This document shows, one piece after another, positions 7,878 through 16,587 of a stretch of 64,000 nucleotides of DNA. The stretch comes from Marinifilum_A sediminis. GTDB lineage: Bacteria > Bacteroidota > Bacteroidia > Bacteroidales > Marinifilaceae. Under the pieces are notes generated by a model. It was not told the DNA's origin and did not search any database. It was given only the letters and a program-made list of their open reading frames with translations. A program made the position numbers and the translations under genes. Position 1 is the first letter of the stretch. Every line of letters starts with the position of its first letter. The DNA lies in assembly GCA_947496465.1 (NCBI GenBank), contig CANMCX010000011.1:71733-135732 (forward strand), given 5' to 3'.

Positions 7878-9179
7878 TTAATTCGCATCAATTAACTCTT
7901 CTAATCCTTTTTTCTTGAATTCTCTTTCGGTAGTTGATAAAGACTTTGCAGCAGTTATAACAGGGAAACTTCCTTGATTGATATATTCAAGAGCTGCCCT
8001 AAAGTTAGATTCGTCTAGATCTCCAAAATCATGGCTCAAATCATCTGAAATTTCGTAATCTACAGAAATGCCTTCAAAATAATTTCCTTCATCATTGGCA
8101 TTTGTAATTGAAAAACTAATTGGAACAATTGCTAAATCATATTTGGGTTCTTCAAAAACATACATGCCTACAGGTTTTCCATGGGTTGTACTTCCTATCA
8201 GTATTACATTTTCCTCTCCTAAGTATGGCTTAAGACCATTAATTACCATTTCGCTTGCCGAAGCTGTTGATGAGGTGGTAATGATAAATACTCTGTTGAA
8301 ATCATATGCTGATGATTGATCGTAGAAAGCCTCTGTGAAATCTTCATTTGTTTTACTTTCGTTATGAAAGGTTTTAGAGTAGATTTCACCCTGAAAGATA
8401 TTTCCTGTGATTAAACCTGCTAGTTGGTTCGATATATATGTACTTCCACCGCCATTATATCTAAGATCAAGAACTAATTCATCAGCACTATTTGCTTTGA
8501 AATAATCAAAAGCTTCATTTAAGTCATCTTCAGAACTTCCAATAAAACTGTCGAATGCTAGATAAGCCACTTTATTTCCTTCATATTCGATTACTTCTCT
8601 TTTTAAAACAGAATTTTGATCCAATTCAATCTGATTTGCTGAGAATTCCTTTTTTTCACCCAAATCATTTTCAAAAACGAAATTACCCGAAGTTTTATCT
8701 AACTCGTTAAGAACTTGATCGTCGGTTAAGTCTGAAATCATATTGCCATTTAATTCCATTAATTTCCAGCCTCTGGTAATTCCTTCTTTTACCAAAGGAG
8801 ATTCACTAAATATCAACTTCACCCTAAGCTCGTCATTTTGATCATATTTAAATGCCAATCCATAACCTGTATAAGTTCCATTTTCAAAATATGCAAGTAA
8901 CTCTTCTAAATTGGCAATATAACTCCATCGATCTTTTGAGGAAAGTAAATTTTCAAAGTATTTATTAACTGAGGAGTAGTCATCTGAATTAAGGTTTGGA
9001 ATTTCATCATTCCATAAATACCATTCGTTCATTGTTTTATCAATGGTTTCGAAAATGCTTACATCATCACCTCTGTTAAAGCTGTTGTTGTCATCGTCAC
9101 TGCAAGAATATAGAGTAAATAATGAAAAAATGATTAGAATTAAATATCGAACTGACTTATTGGAAAGAATATGTGTCAT
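7878..9179 (-). CDS. S41 family C-terminal processing peptidase, lipoprotein
   Basis: A 433-residue protein with a lipoprotein signal (Cys26 in LYSCSDDD), an N-terminal helical part (MNEWYLWNDEIPN), a PDZ-like middle (about 95-165) and the S41 catalytic core: STASASEM gives the Ser, and GKPVGMYVF gives the Lys of the Ser/Lys dyad. The acidic run after Cys suits outer-membrane lipoproteins of this phylum. The substrates are unknown; such enzymes are usually envelope proteases. Convergent with the PH-like gene and transcribed from its own promoter. Confidence 0.92.
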   Translation of the reverse strand: MTHILSNKSVRYLILIIFSLFTLYSCSDDDNNSFNRGDDVSIFETIDKTMNEWYLWNDEIPNLNSDDYSSVNKYFENLLSSKDRWSYIANLEELLAYFENGTYTGYGLAFKYDQNDELRVKLIFSESPLVKEGITRGWKLMELNGNMISDLTDDQVLNELDKTSGNFVFENDLGEKKEFSANQIELDQNSVLKREVIEYEGNKVAYLAFDSFIGSSEDDLNEAFDYFKANSADELVLDLRYNGGGSTYISNQLAGLITGNIFQGEIYSKTFHNESKTNEDFTEAFYDQSSAYDFNRVFIITTSSTASASEMVINGLKPYLGEENVILIGSTTHGKPVGMYVFEEPKYDLAIVPISFSITNANDEGNYFEGISVDYEISDDLSHDFGDLDESNFRAALEYINQGSFPVITAAKSLSTTEREFKKKGLEELIDAN

Positions 9180-9389
9180 AAATCTGATTTTTTAGTATTT
9201 AATAGTAAGATTGTATGAATAACAAAAATCATACCTTGTTTAATTTTAAACGAACAAAGTAAAGCTCTATTGTTTGAGAAAGTGAATAATGTATTTGTAA
9301 ACGATCTAAATAAGGGGTGAAAAAATTGATTTTGAATTGATTTGAGTATTCGGTCATTGTGAAGTTGAATTTCATTTGTCTGAAATAAT

Positions 9390-9419
9390 TTTGCAAAGTA
9401 GGATTTTTATTTACTTTTG
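9390..9419 (+). promoter_or_regulatory. promoter of the third tRNA-Phe
   Basis: TTTG (9390-9393), 18-base spacer, TACTTTTG (9412-9419), the same -7 octamer as the promoter of the tandem tRNA-Phe pair; it ends 16 bases before the tRNA. Confidence 0.8.
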
Positions 9420-9435
9420 TAGCACCAAAACAAAG

Positions 9436-9508
9436 GGTACCATAGCTCAGTTGGTAGAGCAATGGACTGAAAATCCATGTGTCCCTGGTTCGATTCCAGG
9501 TGGTACCA
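9436..9508 (+). tRNA. tRNA-Phe (GAA), third copy
   Basis: Identical over all 73 bases to the copy at 7271-7343 (acceptor GGTACCA/TGGTACC, anticodon GAA at 9469-9471). No encoded CCA. Confidence 0.97.
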
Positions 9509-9510
9509 CG

Positions 9511-9540
9511 AAAAAACCGATCGAATGATCGGTTTTTTTT
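9511..9540 (+). terminator. terminator of the third tRNA-Phe
   Basis: AAAAAACCGATC (9511-9522), loop GAAT, GATCGGTTTTTT (9527-9538), then more T. A strong intrinsic terminator 3 bases after the tRNA. Confidence 0.9.
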
Positions 9541-9757
9541 GTTTTATACCGAAGCTATTTTTCTCAAATTGTAGATTTTCACAACACTTATTTCAATAAA
9601 TTTTTGTTTGAGATTGAACAAATTTCAAAAAGCAAACGTTTTCGATCTAAAATAAAGACTTTCAATCCTCTAAGTTCTTTTTTTATTACAATTATTAGGA
9701 TATTTTTGCAAGACTTAGATATAGAATAACAGAATATTAGATATAAAATACTTCGAA

Positions 9758-11287
9758 ATGACAGATAATAAGAAAGCTTTATTGATGATCCTTGATGGAT
9801 GGGGAATTGGTGACAAATCAAACTCTGATGTAATTTCATCTGTGGCAACTCCATACATGGATAGTTTATTGGAAACTTACCCAAATTCTCAGTTGCAAGC
9901 GGCAGGTAGATTTGTAGGTTTGCCTGAAGGACAAATGGGAAACTCTGAAGTTGGACACTTAAATATTGGTGCAGGTCGTGTTGTTTATCAGGATTTGGTA
10001 AAAATCAACATGGCTGTAGAGCAAGATACTTTGAAAGATAATGAGCAAGTTGTTAAGGCATTTACTTATGCCAAAGAAAATAACAAGAAAGTTCATTTGA
10101 TCGGTTTGATTGGTGATGGTGGTGTACACTCTTTAAGTTCACATGCAATTGCTCTTTGCGATGCAGCTCAGGCTTTCGGATTGAATGATGTATTTGTTCA
10201 CGGTTTAACTGATGGACGTGATACTGATCCTAAATCTGGTTTGGGATTTGTGAAGACTTTTTCAGAAGCAATCGAAAAAACGGGTTCTGCTAAGTTTGCT
10301 TCTATCATTGGTCGTTACTACGGAATGGATAGAGACACCAACTGGGATAGAGTAAAATTAGCTTACGATTTATATACAAAGGGAGAAGGAAAGGCTACAA
10401 CAAGTGCAATTGCTGCAATGGAAGAATCATATGCAGAAGGTGTAACTGACGAGTTCATTAAACCAGCTGTTATGGTTGACGCTAATGGAGCACCAGTAGC
10501 AAAAATTGAAAAAGGTGATGTTGTAATCTGTTTCAACTTCCGTACAGATCGTTTGCGTCAGATGACAACCGTATTTACTCAGGAAAACATTACTGATTTT
10601 GGCATGCAAACCATGGATGTAGAATGGTACACCATGACTTGTTACAATGCGAACTTTAAAGGTGTTAATGTAATCTACGATAAGGATAATGTTAAAAACA
10701 CAATGGGTGAGGTTGTTGCAAATGCAGGTAGAAAGCAAATTCGTATTGCTGAAACTGAAAAATATGCTCACGTAACATTTTTCTTCTCTGGAGGACAGGA
10801 AGCTGAATTCGAAGGAGAGAGCCGACTGTTGGTTGCTTCGCCTAAAGTAGCAACTTACGATTTACAACCAGAAATGTCGGCTCCAGCTGTTGCTGATAAA
10901 ATTACTGCTGAATTGAATGCTAAATCTGCTGATTTTGTTTGTTTGAACTTTGCAAATGGCGATATGGTAGGTCACACAGGTGTTTACGAAGCGATCTCAA
11001 AAGCTGTTCAGGCTGTTGATAATTGTGCAAAGCAAGTTGTGGAAGCTGCAAAAGCTAATGGTTACGATGTAATTATTATTGCAGATCACGGGAATGCTGA
11101 TTTTGCCGTAAATGCTGATGGTTCACCAAATACTGCTCACTCATTAAATCCTGTTCCATGTATTTGGGTTACTGAAAATCCAAAAGAATTGGACAATGGT
11201 ATTCTTGCCGATGTTGCTCCAACTTTATTGGATATCATGGGAATTGAGAAGCCTGAGGATATGACAGGAAAATCGTTGATAAAATAA
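9758..11287 (+). CDS. gpmI: 2,3-bisphosphoglycerate-independent phosphoglycerate mutase
   Basis: Glycolytic interconversion of 3- and 2-phosphoglycerate in the cytosol, cofactor-independent and Mn-dependent. The 509 residues carry the alkaline-phosphatase-fold motifs: LMILDGWGIG (metal), GQMGNSEVGHLNIGAGR (with the phospho-Ser), HGLTDGRDTDP, FNFRTDR, NFANGDMVGHTG and IADHGNAD. Full length. A TATTTTTG -7 match lies at 9701-9708. Monocistronic: a strong terminator follows at 11310. Confidence 0.98.
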   Translation: MTDNKKALLMILDGWGIGDKSNSDVISSVATPYMDSLLETYPNSQLQAAGRFVGLPEGQMGNSEVGHLNIGAGRVVYQDLVKINMAVEQDTLKDNEQVVKAFTYAKENNKKVHLIGLIGDGGVHSLSSHAIALCDAAQAFGLNDVFVHGLTDGRDTDPKSGLGFVKTFSEAIEKTGSAKFASIIGRYYGMDRDTNWDRVKLAYDLYTKGEGKATTSAIAAMEESYAEGVTDEFIKPAVMVDANGAPVAKIEKGDVVICFNFRTDRLRQMTTVFTQENITDFGMQTMDVEWYTMTCYNANFKGVNVIYDKDNVKNTMGEVVANAGRKQIRIAETEKYAHVTFFFSGGQEAEFEGESRLLVASPKVATYDLQPEMSAPAVADKITAELNAKSADFVCLNFANGDMVGHTGVYEAISKAVQAVDNCAKQVVEAAKANGYDVIIIADHGNADFAVNADGSPNTAHSLNPVPCIWVTENPKELDNGILADVAPTLLDIMGIEKPEDMTGKSLIK

Positions 11288-11309
11288 CAGATTGTAACTG
11301 TATATAAAA

Positions 11310-11349
11310 CATTCCGTATTATCTTTGCGCGATAATACGGAATTTTTTT
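11310..11349 (+). terminator. gpmI terminator
   Basis: ATTCCGTATTATC (11310-11322), loop TTTGCGC, GATAATACGGAAT (11330-11342), then a T run. A perfect 13-base stem. Confidence 0.9.
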
Positions 11350-11386
11350 ATCAGCTTGGCTGGTATAATTTTAAAAGCAGGAAATA

Positions 11387-11971
11387 GTGTTACAGATAGG
11401 GAAAGCCATAGTAAGTCTTGATGTGATTGAAAAGAAATTCATTTGCGATTTCGGCAAATGTAAAGGTGCATGTTGTATCGAAGGAGATTCAGGCGCACCT
11501 TTAGACGAGGAAGAAAAAGCAATTCTTGAAGAAATCTATCCAGATATTAAAGAATATCTTACTGAAAAAGGAATTGAGGAGATTGAGAAGCAGGGTACTT
11601 CAGTGATTGATTCTGATGACGACTTGGTTACTCCCATTATTAATGATAAGGAATGTGTTTACACCATTTTTGAAAATGGATCTGCTTTATGCGGTATCGA
11701 AAAGGCGTATCTCGATGGAAAAATAAAATATCGCAAACCAATTTCATGTTCTTTATATCCAATCAGAATTGACAAATATGCCGAATTTGATGCGGTAAAT
11801 TATAACAAATGGGACATTTGTAAACCTGCTCGCGAATTGGGATTTAAGAATGGTACGCCTGTCTATAAATTTTTAAAAGAGCCATTGATTCGTAAATATG
11901 GAGAAGATTGGTATAAAGAATTGGAATATGCAGCAGAGAATATTGGTGAAATCATGAAAATTAGAAAATAG
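11387..11971 (+). CDS. DUF3109 family protein (Cys-rich, putative metal cluster)
   Basis: A 194-residue cytosolic protein with the family's Cys blocks: FICDFGKCKGACCIEGDSG (about 18-36), KECVYTIFENGSALCGIE, RKPISCSLYPIR and WDICKPA, some eight Cys in the pattern of YkgJ/UPF0153-like zinc- or iron-binding proteins. The function is unknown. It starts at GTG 11387, which gives the family-typical N-terminus MLQIGKAIVSLDVIEKKF, with AGGAAA just upstream. It stands between two terminators and so is transcribed alone. Confidence 0.9.
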   Translation: MLQIGKAIVSLDVIEKKFICDFGKCKGACCIEGDSGAPLDEEEKAILEEIYPDIKEYLTEKGIEEIEKQGTSVIDSDDDLVTPIINDKECVYTIFENGSALCGIEKAYLDGKIKYRKPISCSLYPIRIDKYAEFDAVNYNKWDICKPARELGFKNGTPVYKFLKEPLIRKYGEDWYKELEYAAENIGEIMKIRK

Positions 11972-11996
11972 CTAATTTTAAAGAGATATAAAGGAG

Positions 11997-12028
11997 AACA
12001 GCGATCGAAAGGTCGCTGTTTTTTTTAT
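11997..12028 (+). terminator. terminator after the DUF3109 gene
   Basis: AACAGCGATC (11997-12006), GAAA tetraloop, GGTCGCTGTT (12011-12020) with one G-T pair, then eight T. Confidence 0.9.
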
Positions 12029-12144
12029 GCTAATTGTTTAGTAGGTTGGATTTTGTAAATAATTCTTAAATCTCATATATAAATTCTCACGATCTATTGT
12101 ATATTTACCTTCCAATTTATTTAAATACAATAAACACACTTAAT

Positions 12145-13518
12145 ATGGAGAATATTAAAGCATATATTGAAGAGAATCAGGAGAGATTCCTGGAAGAATT
12201 ATTTGAATTAATTCGAATTCCTTCTATTAGCTCAATTGAAGCGAATAAGCCTGACATGTACAAAGCAGCAGAATGCTGGAAGAAACTGATGTTGGATGCT
12301 GGTGCCGATAAAGCTGTTGTAATGGAAACTGAAGGTAACCCTGTTACTTATGGTGAGAAAATTATCGATCCAAACCTACCAACAGTAATGGTTTATGGTC
12401 ACATGGATGTTATGCCGGTTGATCCTATCGAACTTTGGGATACTGATCCTTTTGAGCCAGTAATTAAAGATGGTAAAATTTGGGCTCGTGGTGCTGATGA
12501 TGATAAAGGACAAGCTTTCATGCACGCGAAGGCTTTTGAATATATGGTGAAGAATGATTGCCTTCCATGTAACGTGAAGTTTATGATTGAAGGTGAAGAA
12601 GAGGTTGGATCTCCAAATCTCCCTAAGTTCTGTGAAGATAACAAAGAGATGTTACAAGCTGATGTAATTTTGGTATCTGATACAGGAATGATTGCTCCTG
12701 ATATCCCATCGATTACTACAGGTCTTCGTGGTTTAATGTATTGGGAAGTTGAAGTAACTGGTCCTAATCGTGATCTTCATTCAGGATTATTTGGTGGTGC
12801 TGTAGCTAATCCAATCAACGTATTGGCTAAAATGATTACTCAAATGGTTGATGATAATGGTCACATTACCATTCCTGGATTTTACGATGATGTTATCGAA
12901 GTTACTGCTGAAGAAAGAGCAATGATGGCTGAAGCACCATTTAATGAGGAAGAATACAAAAAAGCTATTGATGTGAAAGCATTGGCAGGTGAAAAAGGAT
13001 TTTCTCCTTCAGAGCATACTGGTATCCGTCCATCATTCGATATTTGTGGTATTTGGGGTGGTTACATTGGGGAAGGTGCTAAAACTGTACTTCCTTCAAA
13101 AGCTCACGCTAAGATTTCTACTCGTTTGGTTCCTAACCAAAACTGGGAAAAGATTTCTGTTCTTTTCAAAGAGCATTTCGAAGCTATTGCTCCAGATTGT
13201 GTTAAAGTTGAGGTTACTCCATTGCATGGTGGTCAGGGATATGTTTGTCCTATCGATTTCCCAGCATATATTGCAGCTGAAAAAGCTTATACTGAAGTTT
13301 ATGGTAAGCGTCCGGTTCCTGTACGTTCAGGTGGATCTATTCCAATCATTTCTTCTTTCGAAGAGATTTTAGGAATCAAATCAGTATTAATGGGATTCGG
13401 TTTGGAAAGTGATGCAATTCATTCACCAAACGAAAATTATCCATTGGAGCAGTTTTTCAACGGAATCAACACAATTCCTTTGTTCTACAAGCACTATGCT
13501 GAATTGTTGAAAAAGTAA
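12145..13518 (+). CDS. M20 family dipeptidase
   Basis: A 457-residue cytosolic metallopeptidase of the M20 CNDP/PepV-like group. Motifs: VYGHMDVMP (first metal His/Asp), RGADDDKGQ (bridging Asp), EGEEEVGSPN (catalytic Glu pair), DLHSGLFGG in the lid domain and the late His in DAIHSPNENYP. It probably cleaves di- or short peptides. I chose ATG 12145; an in-frame ATG 48 bases upstream would add a hydrophobic tail (MYIYLPIYLNT) not typical of the family. Followed by its own terminator. It sits next to the muropeptide salvage island and could finish off peptides from it, but that is only a guess. Confidence 0.93.
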   Translation: MENIKAYIEENQERFLEELFELIRIPSISSIEANKPDMYKAAECWKKLMLDAGADKAVVMETEGNPVTYGEKIIDPNLPTVMVYGHMDVMPVDPIELWDTDPFEPVIKDGKIWARGADDDKGQAFMHAKAFEYMVKNDCLPCNVKFMIEGEEEVGSPNLPKFCEDNKEMLQADVILVSDTGMIAPDIPSITTGLRGLMYWEVEVTGPNRDLHSGLFGGAVANPINVLAKMITQMVDDNGHITIPGFYDDVIEVTAEERAMMAEAPFNEEEYKKAIDVKALAGEKGFSPSEHTGIRPSFDICGIWGGYIGEGAKTVLPSKAHAKISTRLVPNQNWEKISVLFKEHFEAIAPDCVKVEVTPLHGGQGYVCPIDFPAYIAAEKAYTEVYGKRPVPVRSGGSIPIISSFEEILGIKSVLMGFGLESDAIHSPNENYPLEQFFNGINTIPLFYKHYAELLKK

Positions 13519-13542
13519 TTTGTTAAATTGCTATAAATTAAG

Positions 13543-13571
13543 GGCATTTCCATGTGAAATGCCTTTTTTTT
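13543..13571 (+). terminator. terminator of the M20 dipeptidase gene
   Basis: GGCATTTC (13543-13550), loop CATGT, GAAATGCC (13556-13563), then eight T. Confidence 0.9.
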
Positions 13572-13830
13572 GTTGCAAATCAAATTTTGGTATGATAACT
13601 TTGCATTCTGCTAATAAGGTTAGGGAATTCTTTATGTGATTGCAAAAATATTTATTATATTACATTGAATTATAATGATAATTTCGATCAAAAGTCTTTC
13701 TAACCTTGAATTTAGCTAAAACAATAGCTAAATTAGTAATGTATAAAATTGGATGATTTAGTAACGTTTTTTGTGTGGAAAGTTTGTGTACTAAGATGTA
13801 AAACGTTAGAATCGGACAGCTTGAAGTAAA
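13572..13830 (+). other. long leader/regulatory region before the GntR gene
   Basis: No coding region. It holds a -7 match TAACTTTG (13595-13602), a perfect inverted repeat AATTTAGCTA/TAGCTAAATT (13709-13718 and 13725-13734), and another, TAACGTTTT/AAAACGTTA (13762-13770 and 13800-13808), 29 bases apart. They may be operators or leader hairpins. If the -7 match is used, the leader is about 230 bases long. Confidence 0.5.
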
Positions 13831-13848
13831 TTTGTATTACATGGATGA
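13831..13848 (-). promoter_or_regulatory. candidate GntR operator overlapping its own gene start
   Basis: TTTGTATTACATGGATGA carries one intact half (TTGTATTACATG) of the near-palindrome TTGTATTACATGTAATACAA that recurs in the salvage island. It overlaps the ATG of the regulator gene, which would suit autoregulation. Inferred from repeated pattern only. Confidence 0.45.
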
Positions 13849-14557
13849 AATTTTTGGAAAAATAGGTACGGCTCAAACATTAAGTCAAAAAATCGAACGC
13901 CGAATCGAAGAAGCAATAAGACAAAAGAAGTTATTGGTTGGAACCAAATTACCTTCTGAGCGAGAATTGTGTGAAATGTTTGCTGTTAGTCGAACTGCTC
14001 TTCGCGAGGCTTTAAGAAGATTGAGTGCTCGAGGATTGATTCAAATCAAAAAAGGTAGTGGAATGTTCGTAAGCGAACTGAAAGTTGAAGATGCAATAGA
14101 ATCTTTAAACTTGTACTACGATTTAAGTTTCGATAGTGACCTGATTTCTCAAATTATTGAAGTTAGAAGAGTATTTGAACCAGAAATAGCTAGAATTGCA
14201 GCCCTAAATAGAACAGATGAAGATTTGGCTGTATTAAATAAAAATATAACTGATCTGGCAGATTGTGATCCAGATAATACACAGTTAGAAGCTGATATCA
14301 TCAATAAGTTTCACTTAAATGTTGCCAAAGCGACTGGTAATAAGGTGATGATTATTTCAATGGAGCCGATTTATTCATTGTTACCTAGAATGCGTAATTT
14401 AATTTATGCCAATGTGGATGGTGAAAAAGATTTTACTGTAAAAGCACATCGTTCCATTTTTGAAGCCATTCGAGATAAAAATGGAGATTCTGCCTATAAG
14501 GAAATGGCACTTCAAATCGATCGTACTTTAGAAATATATACTCAGCACTTAAAGTAA
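13841..14557 (+). CDS. GntR/FadR-family transcriptional regulator
   Basis: A 238-residue DNA-binding protein: an N-terminal winged helix of GntR type (about 8-75; KLPSERELCEMFAVSRTALR is the recognition region) and an all-helical FCD ligand domain (about 95-235) with the metal/ligand pattern VRRVFEPEIARIAA, FHLNVAKATGN and HRSIFEAI. FCD regulators sense small acids or sugar acids. It converges with murK-murQ, and related near-palindromes precede six salvage genes or operons, so I infer that it controls wall-sugar salvage, perhaps sensing MurNAc-6-P or a related compound. ATG 13841 is chosen; a TTG at 13832 would add three residues. Confidence 0.9.
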   Translation: MDEIFGKIGTAQTLSQKIERRIEEAIRQKKLLVGTKLPSERELCEMFAVSRTALREALRRLSARGLIQIKKGSGMFVSELKVEDAIESLNLYYDLSFDSDLISQIIEVRRVFEPEIARIAALNRTDEDLAVLNKNITDLADCDPDNTQLEADIINKFHLNVAKATGNKVMIISMEPIYSLLPRMRNLIYANVDGEKDFTVKAHRSIFEAIRDKNGDSAYKEMALQIDRTLEIYTQHLK

Positions 14558-14577
14558 GATTAAATTGAGTGGATGTG

Positions 14578-14616
14578 AAAAGCGGAGTTTGAAAATTAGT
14601 TTCAGACTCCGCTTTT
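14578..14616. terminator. bidirectional terminator between regulator and murQ
   Basis: AAAAGCGGAGT (14578-14588) and ACTCCGCTTTT (14606-14616), with A and T runs on both sides, between two convergent genes. Confidence 0.85.
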
Positions 14617-14638
14617 CGTATTTATGTGCGTGTGGTAC

Positions 14639-15475
14639 TTATGCTTTTCTATATGCTTCAATTGCCTTTTTTACTGAACCATGTTCAAGTAATAAACCTT
14701 TCGAGGATTCTTTGTCAAGTTTTAATTCTTCCATAATCATTAAGGTACCTCTCTCAACTAGTTTTTTATTGGTTAGTTGCATGTTAACCATTTTGTTTCC
14801 TTTAACTCTGCCCAGTTTTATCATCAAACTGGTAGTAATCATATTTAGGATTAATTTTTGAGCGGTTCCAGCTTTTAACCTGGTGCTTCCAGTAACGAAT
14901 TCAGGTCCTACAATGGCTTCGATTACAATTTCAGCCTCTTTCGAAACAGGTGCCTCTGGATTGCAGGTAATACAAGCAGTTAGTAGACCATGTTCACGAG
15001 CTTTTTTTACACCGCCAATTACATAAGGAGTTGTTCCTGATGCAGCAATTCCTAATACCGAATCATTATCGTTAATGTCATAATTTTGAAGTTCTGCCCA
15101 TGCTTTTTCAGGATCATCTTCAGCAGATTCAACAGCACTTCTTAATGCTTTTTCTCCTCCTGCTATCAAACCAATAACGATATTGGCGGGAACTCCAAAA
15201 GTAGGAGGAAGTTCTGAAGCATCAAGAACGCCAAGTCTTCCACTAGTTCCTGCACCTAGATAAAATAATCTTCCACCCGATTTAATTCGATCAATTAAAA
15301 GACTAACGAATTTTTCTATGGCAGGAATAGCTTTGTTAACTGCCAAATGAATTTGACCATCCTCTTGATTAATTCCAAGAAGTAATTCGTTTACCGACAT
15401 CTTCTCCAGATCAGAAAAATTTGATGGTGCTTCTGTTATTTTGTTATTGGTTTTCTTATTTGGTGTTTTATTCAT
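14639..15475 (-). CDS. murQ: N-acetylmuramic acid 6-phosphate etherase MurQ
   Basis: Cleaves the lactyl ether of MurNAc-6-P to give GlcNAc-6-P and D-lactate in the cytosol. The 278 residues hold the SIS-domain motifs: FYLGAGTSGRLGVLDASELP (sugar-phosphate site and first catalytic Glu), AVESAEDD (second Glu) and IAASGTTPYVIGG, and a C-terminal helical tail. Slightly shorter than the usual 300 but with all the blocks. It starts 10 bases after the kinase stop, so murK-murQ is an operon, as is known for other MurNAc users. Confidence 0.97.
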   Translation of the reverse strand: MNKTPNKKTNNKITEAPSNFSDLEKMSVNELLLGINQEDGQIHLAVNKAIPAIEKFVSLLIDRIKSGGRLFYLGAGTSGRLGVLDASELPPTFGVPANIVIGLIAGGEKALRSAVESAEDDPEKAWAELQNYDINDNDSVLGIAASGTTPYVIGGVKKAREHGLLTACITCNPEAPVSKEAEIVIEAIVGPEFVTGSTRLKAGTAQKLILNMITTSLMIKLGRVKGNKMVNMQLTNKKLVERGTLMIMEELKLDKESSKGLLLEHGSVKKAIEAYRKA

Positions 15476-15485
15476 GTTTCAAATC

Positions 15486-16316
15486 TTATTCTTCGATATG
15501 GAATTTAATCAAGCCTTCAAGCGGGCTCTTGATTATTTTGCCTAATTGTAGTTTCATTTGTTCAGCAACTACATTTAATTCGTTTTTAAAATAGTATGCA
15601 ACACTTCCTATAAAATGAATTGGAAGTGATGAATGATTATTATATTGATTGATGTTGCGTTCAAAAAACCTGGTGAATTCTTCTTGAACTAAATTAGTTA
15701 CATAAGAGTGTTCTATATTTTCGGAAAGAAAAACTGTAAACTGAGCCAAAAAACGGCTCGGTGCTTCTTCTCTGTATACTTTGTTAATAATATCAGCGTA
15801 TTCTAAATCATGTTTTTTATAAAATGTTATAGTGATGTCTTCTGGGGCTACTCCTTTTAAAATGTCAGCAATCAGCCTTTTCCCAAGTACAGCGCCACTT
15901 CCTTCATCTCCTAAAATATATCCTAACGGACGAACATTGTGAATGATAGTTTCACCATCATAAAGGCATGAATTTGATCCCGTCCCAATAATACACGCAA
16001 TTCCTTTTTCTCTTCCACAAACCGATCTTGCGGCGGCTAAAATATCACTATGAATTTCGCTTGATGCATGCGGAAATACTTTAAATAAGGCATCTTTTAC
16101 TTTTTGTTTAGTGCCATCGGTAGCGCAACCTGCTCCATAGAAAAAGATTTGATCAATTGACTGAAATCTTTCAAGAGATTTAATATTCTCAATTATTGAA
16201 TTGATGTCTTGATGAAAAGGGTTTATTCCTAAAGTTTGTACTTGTTTATGAATATGCCCTTCATTTAAAAGAATCCAATCCGTTTTTGTTGATCCGCTTT
16301 CCGCAATTAAAATCAT
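15486..16316 (-). CDS. murK: BadF-family MurNAc/GlcNAc kinase (MurK-like)
   Basis: A 276-residue ASKHA-fold sugar kinase of the BadF/BadG family. Motifs: phosphate-1 AESGSTKTDW at the N-terminus, IIGTGSNSCLYDG (phosphate 2) and LGDEGSGAVLGKRL. Members next to murQ phosphorylate free MurNAc and GlcNAc at O6 (MurK of Clostridium and Tannerella, family knowledge). The product would feed MurQ, the next gene. I start it at ATG 16316 (MILIAESGSTKTDW); an ATG at 16352 would add 12 residues but would place the likely operator at 16331-16347 inside the gene. The exact sugar preference is not visible in sequence. Confidence 0.88.
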   Translation of the reverse strand: MILIAESGSTKTDWILLNEGHIHKQVQTLGINPFHQDINSIIENIKSLERFQSIDQIFFYGAGCATDGTKQKVKDALFKVFPHASSEIHSDILAAARSVCGREKGIACIIGTGSNSCLYDGETIIHNVRPLGYILGDEGSGAVLGKRLIADILKGVAPEDITITFYKKHDLEYADIINKVYREEAPSRFLAQFTVFLSENIEHSYVTNLVQEEFTRFFERNINQYNNHSSLPIHFIGSVAYYFKNELNVVAEQMKLQLGKIIKSPLEGLIKFHIEE

Positions 16317-16330
16317 ATGTTTTTTATTTT

Positions 16331-16347
16331 TATAACATGTATGATGA
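16331..16347 (+). promoter_or_regulatory. candidate GntR operator before murK-murQ
   Basis: TATAACATGTATGATGA, one of seven related near-palindromes in the window (centre ACATGT), 15 bases upstream of the murK start. Confidence 0.5.
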
Positions 16348-16503
16348 GTCATACTTTGAGGTGAAATTATATTTTAATTTAGAATTTATCAACTAAATAG
16401 CATAAGAAAAGCGTGCTGAAATCATCTCTAAATCCTTTTGTTAATAGGAATTCCACTTTCATGATACAAATATATAAAAAATATTTGCGGGTTAAAAGTA
16501 TTA

Positions 16504-16554
16504 TATAACATGTAATACCAATTTTGGAAAATTTAAAATTCTATCCTATTTTTG
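16504..16554 (+). promoter_or_regulatory. promoter and operator of the nagB-fusion operon
   Basis: Consensus promoter TTTG (16523-16526), 20-base spacer, TATTTTTG (16547-16554). Immediately upstream is the near-palindrome TATAACATGTAATACCA (16504-16520), which touches the -33 side. A bound regulator here would sit against the polymerase site. The start codon follows 33 bases after the -7 element, with a possible AGGAGA ribosome site. Confidence 0.7.
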
Positions 16555-16587
16555 ATTCGAAAGTAATTTAAATCAGGAGATAGCAAA

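Noticed and set aside
11319..11326. TATCTTTG as promoter for the DUF3109 gene
   Set aside because: It fits TAnnTTTG but lies inside the gpmI terminator stem and has no -33 element at 19-21 bases.
12097..12144. N-terminal extension of the M20 dipeptidase
   Set aside because: It adds a short hydrophobic tail not seen in the family and lies in the probable promoter region.
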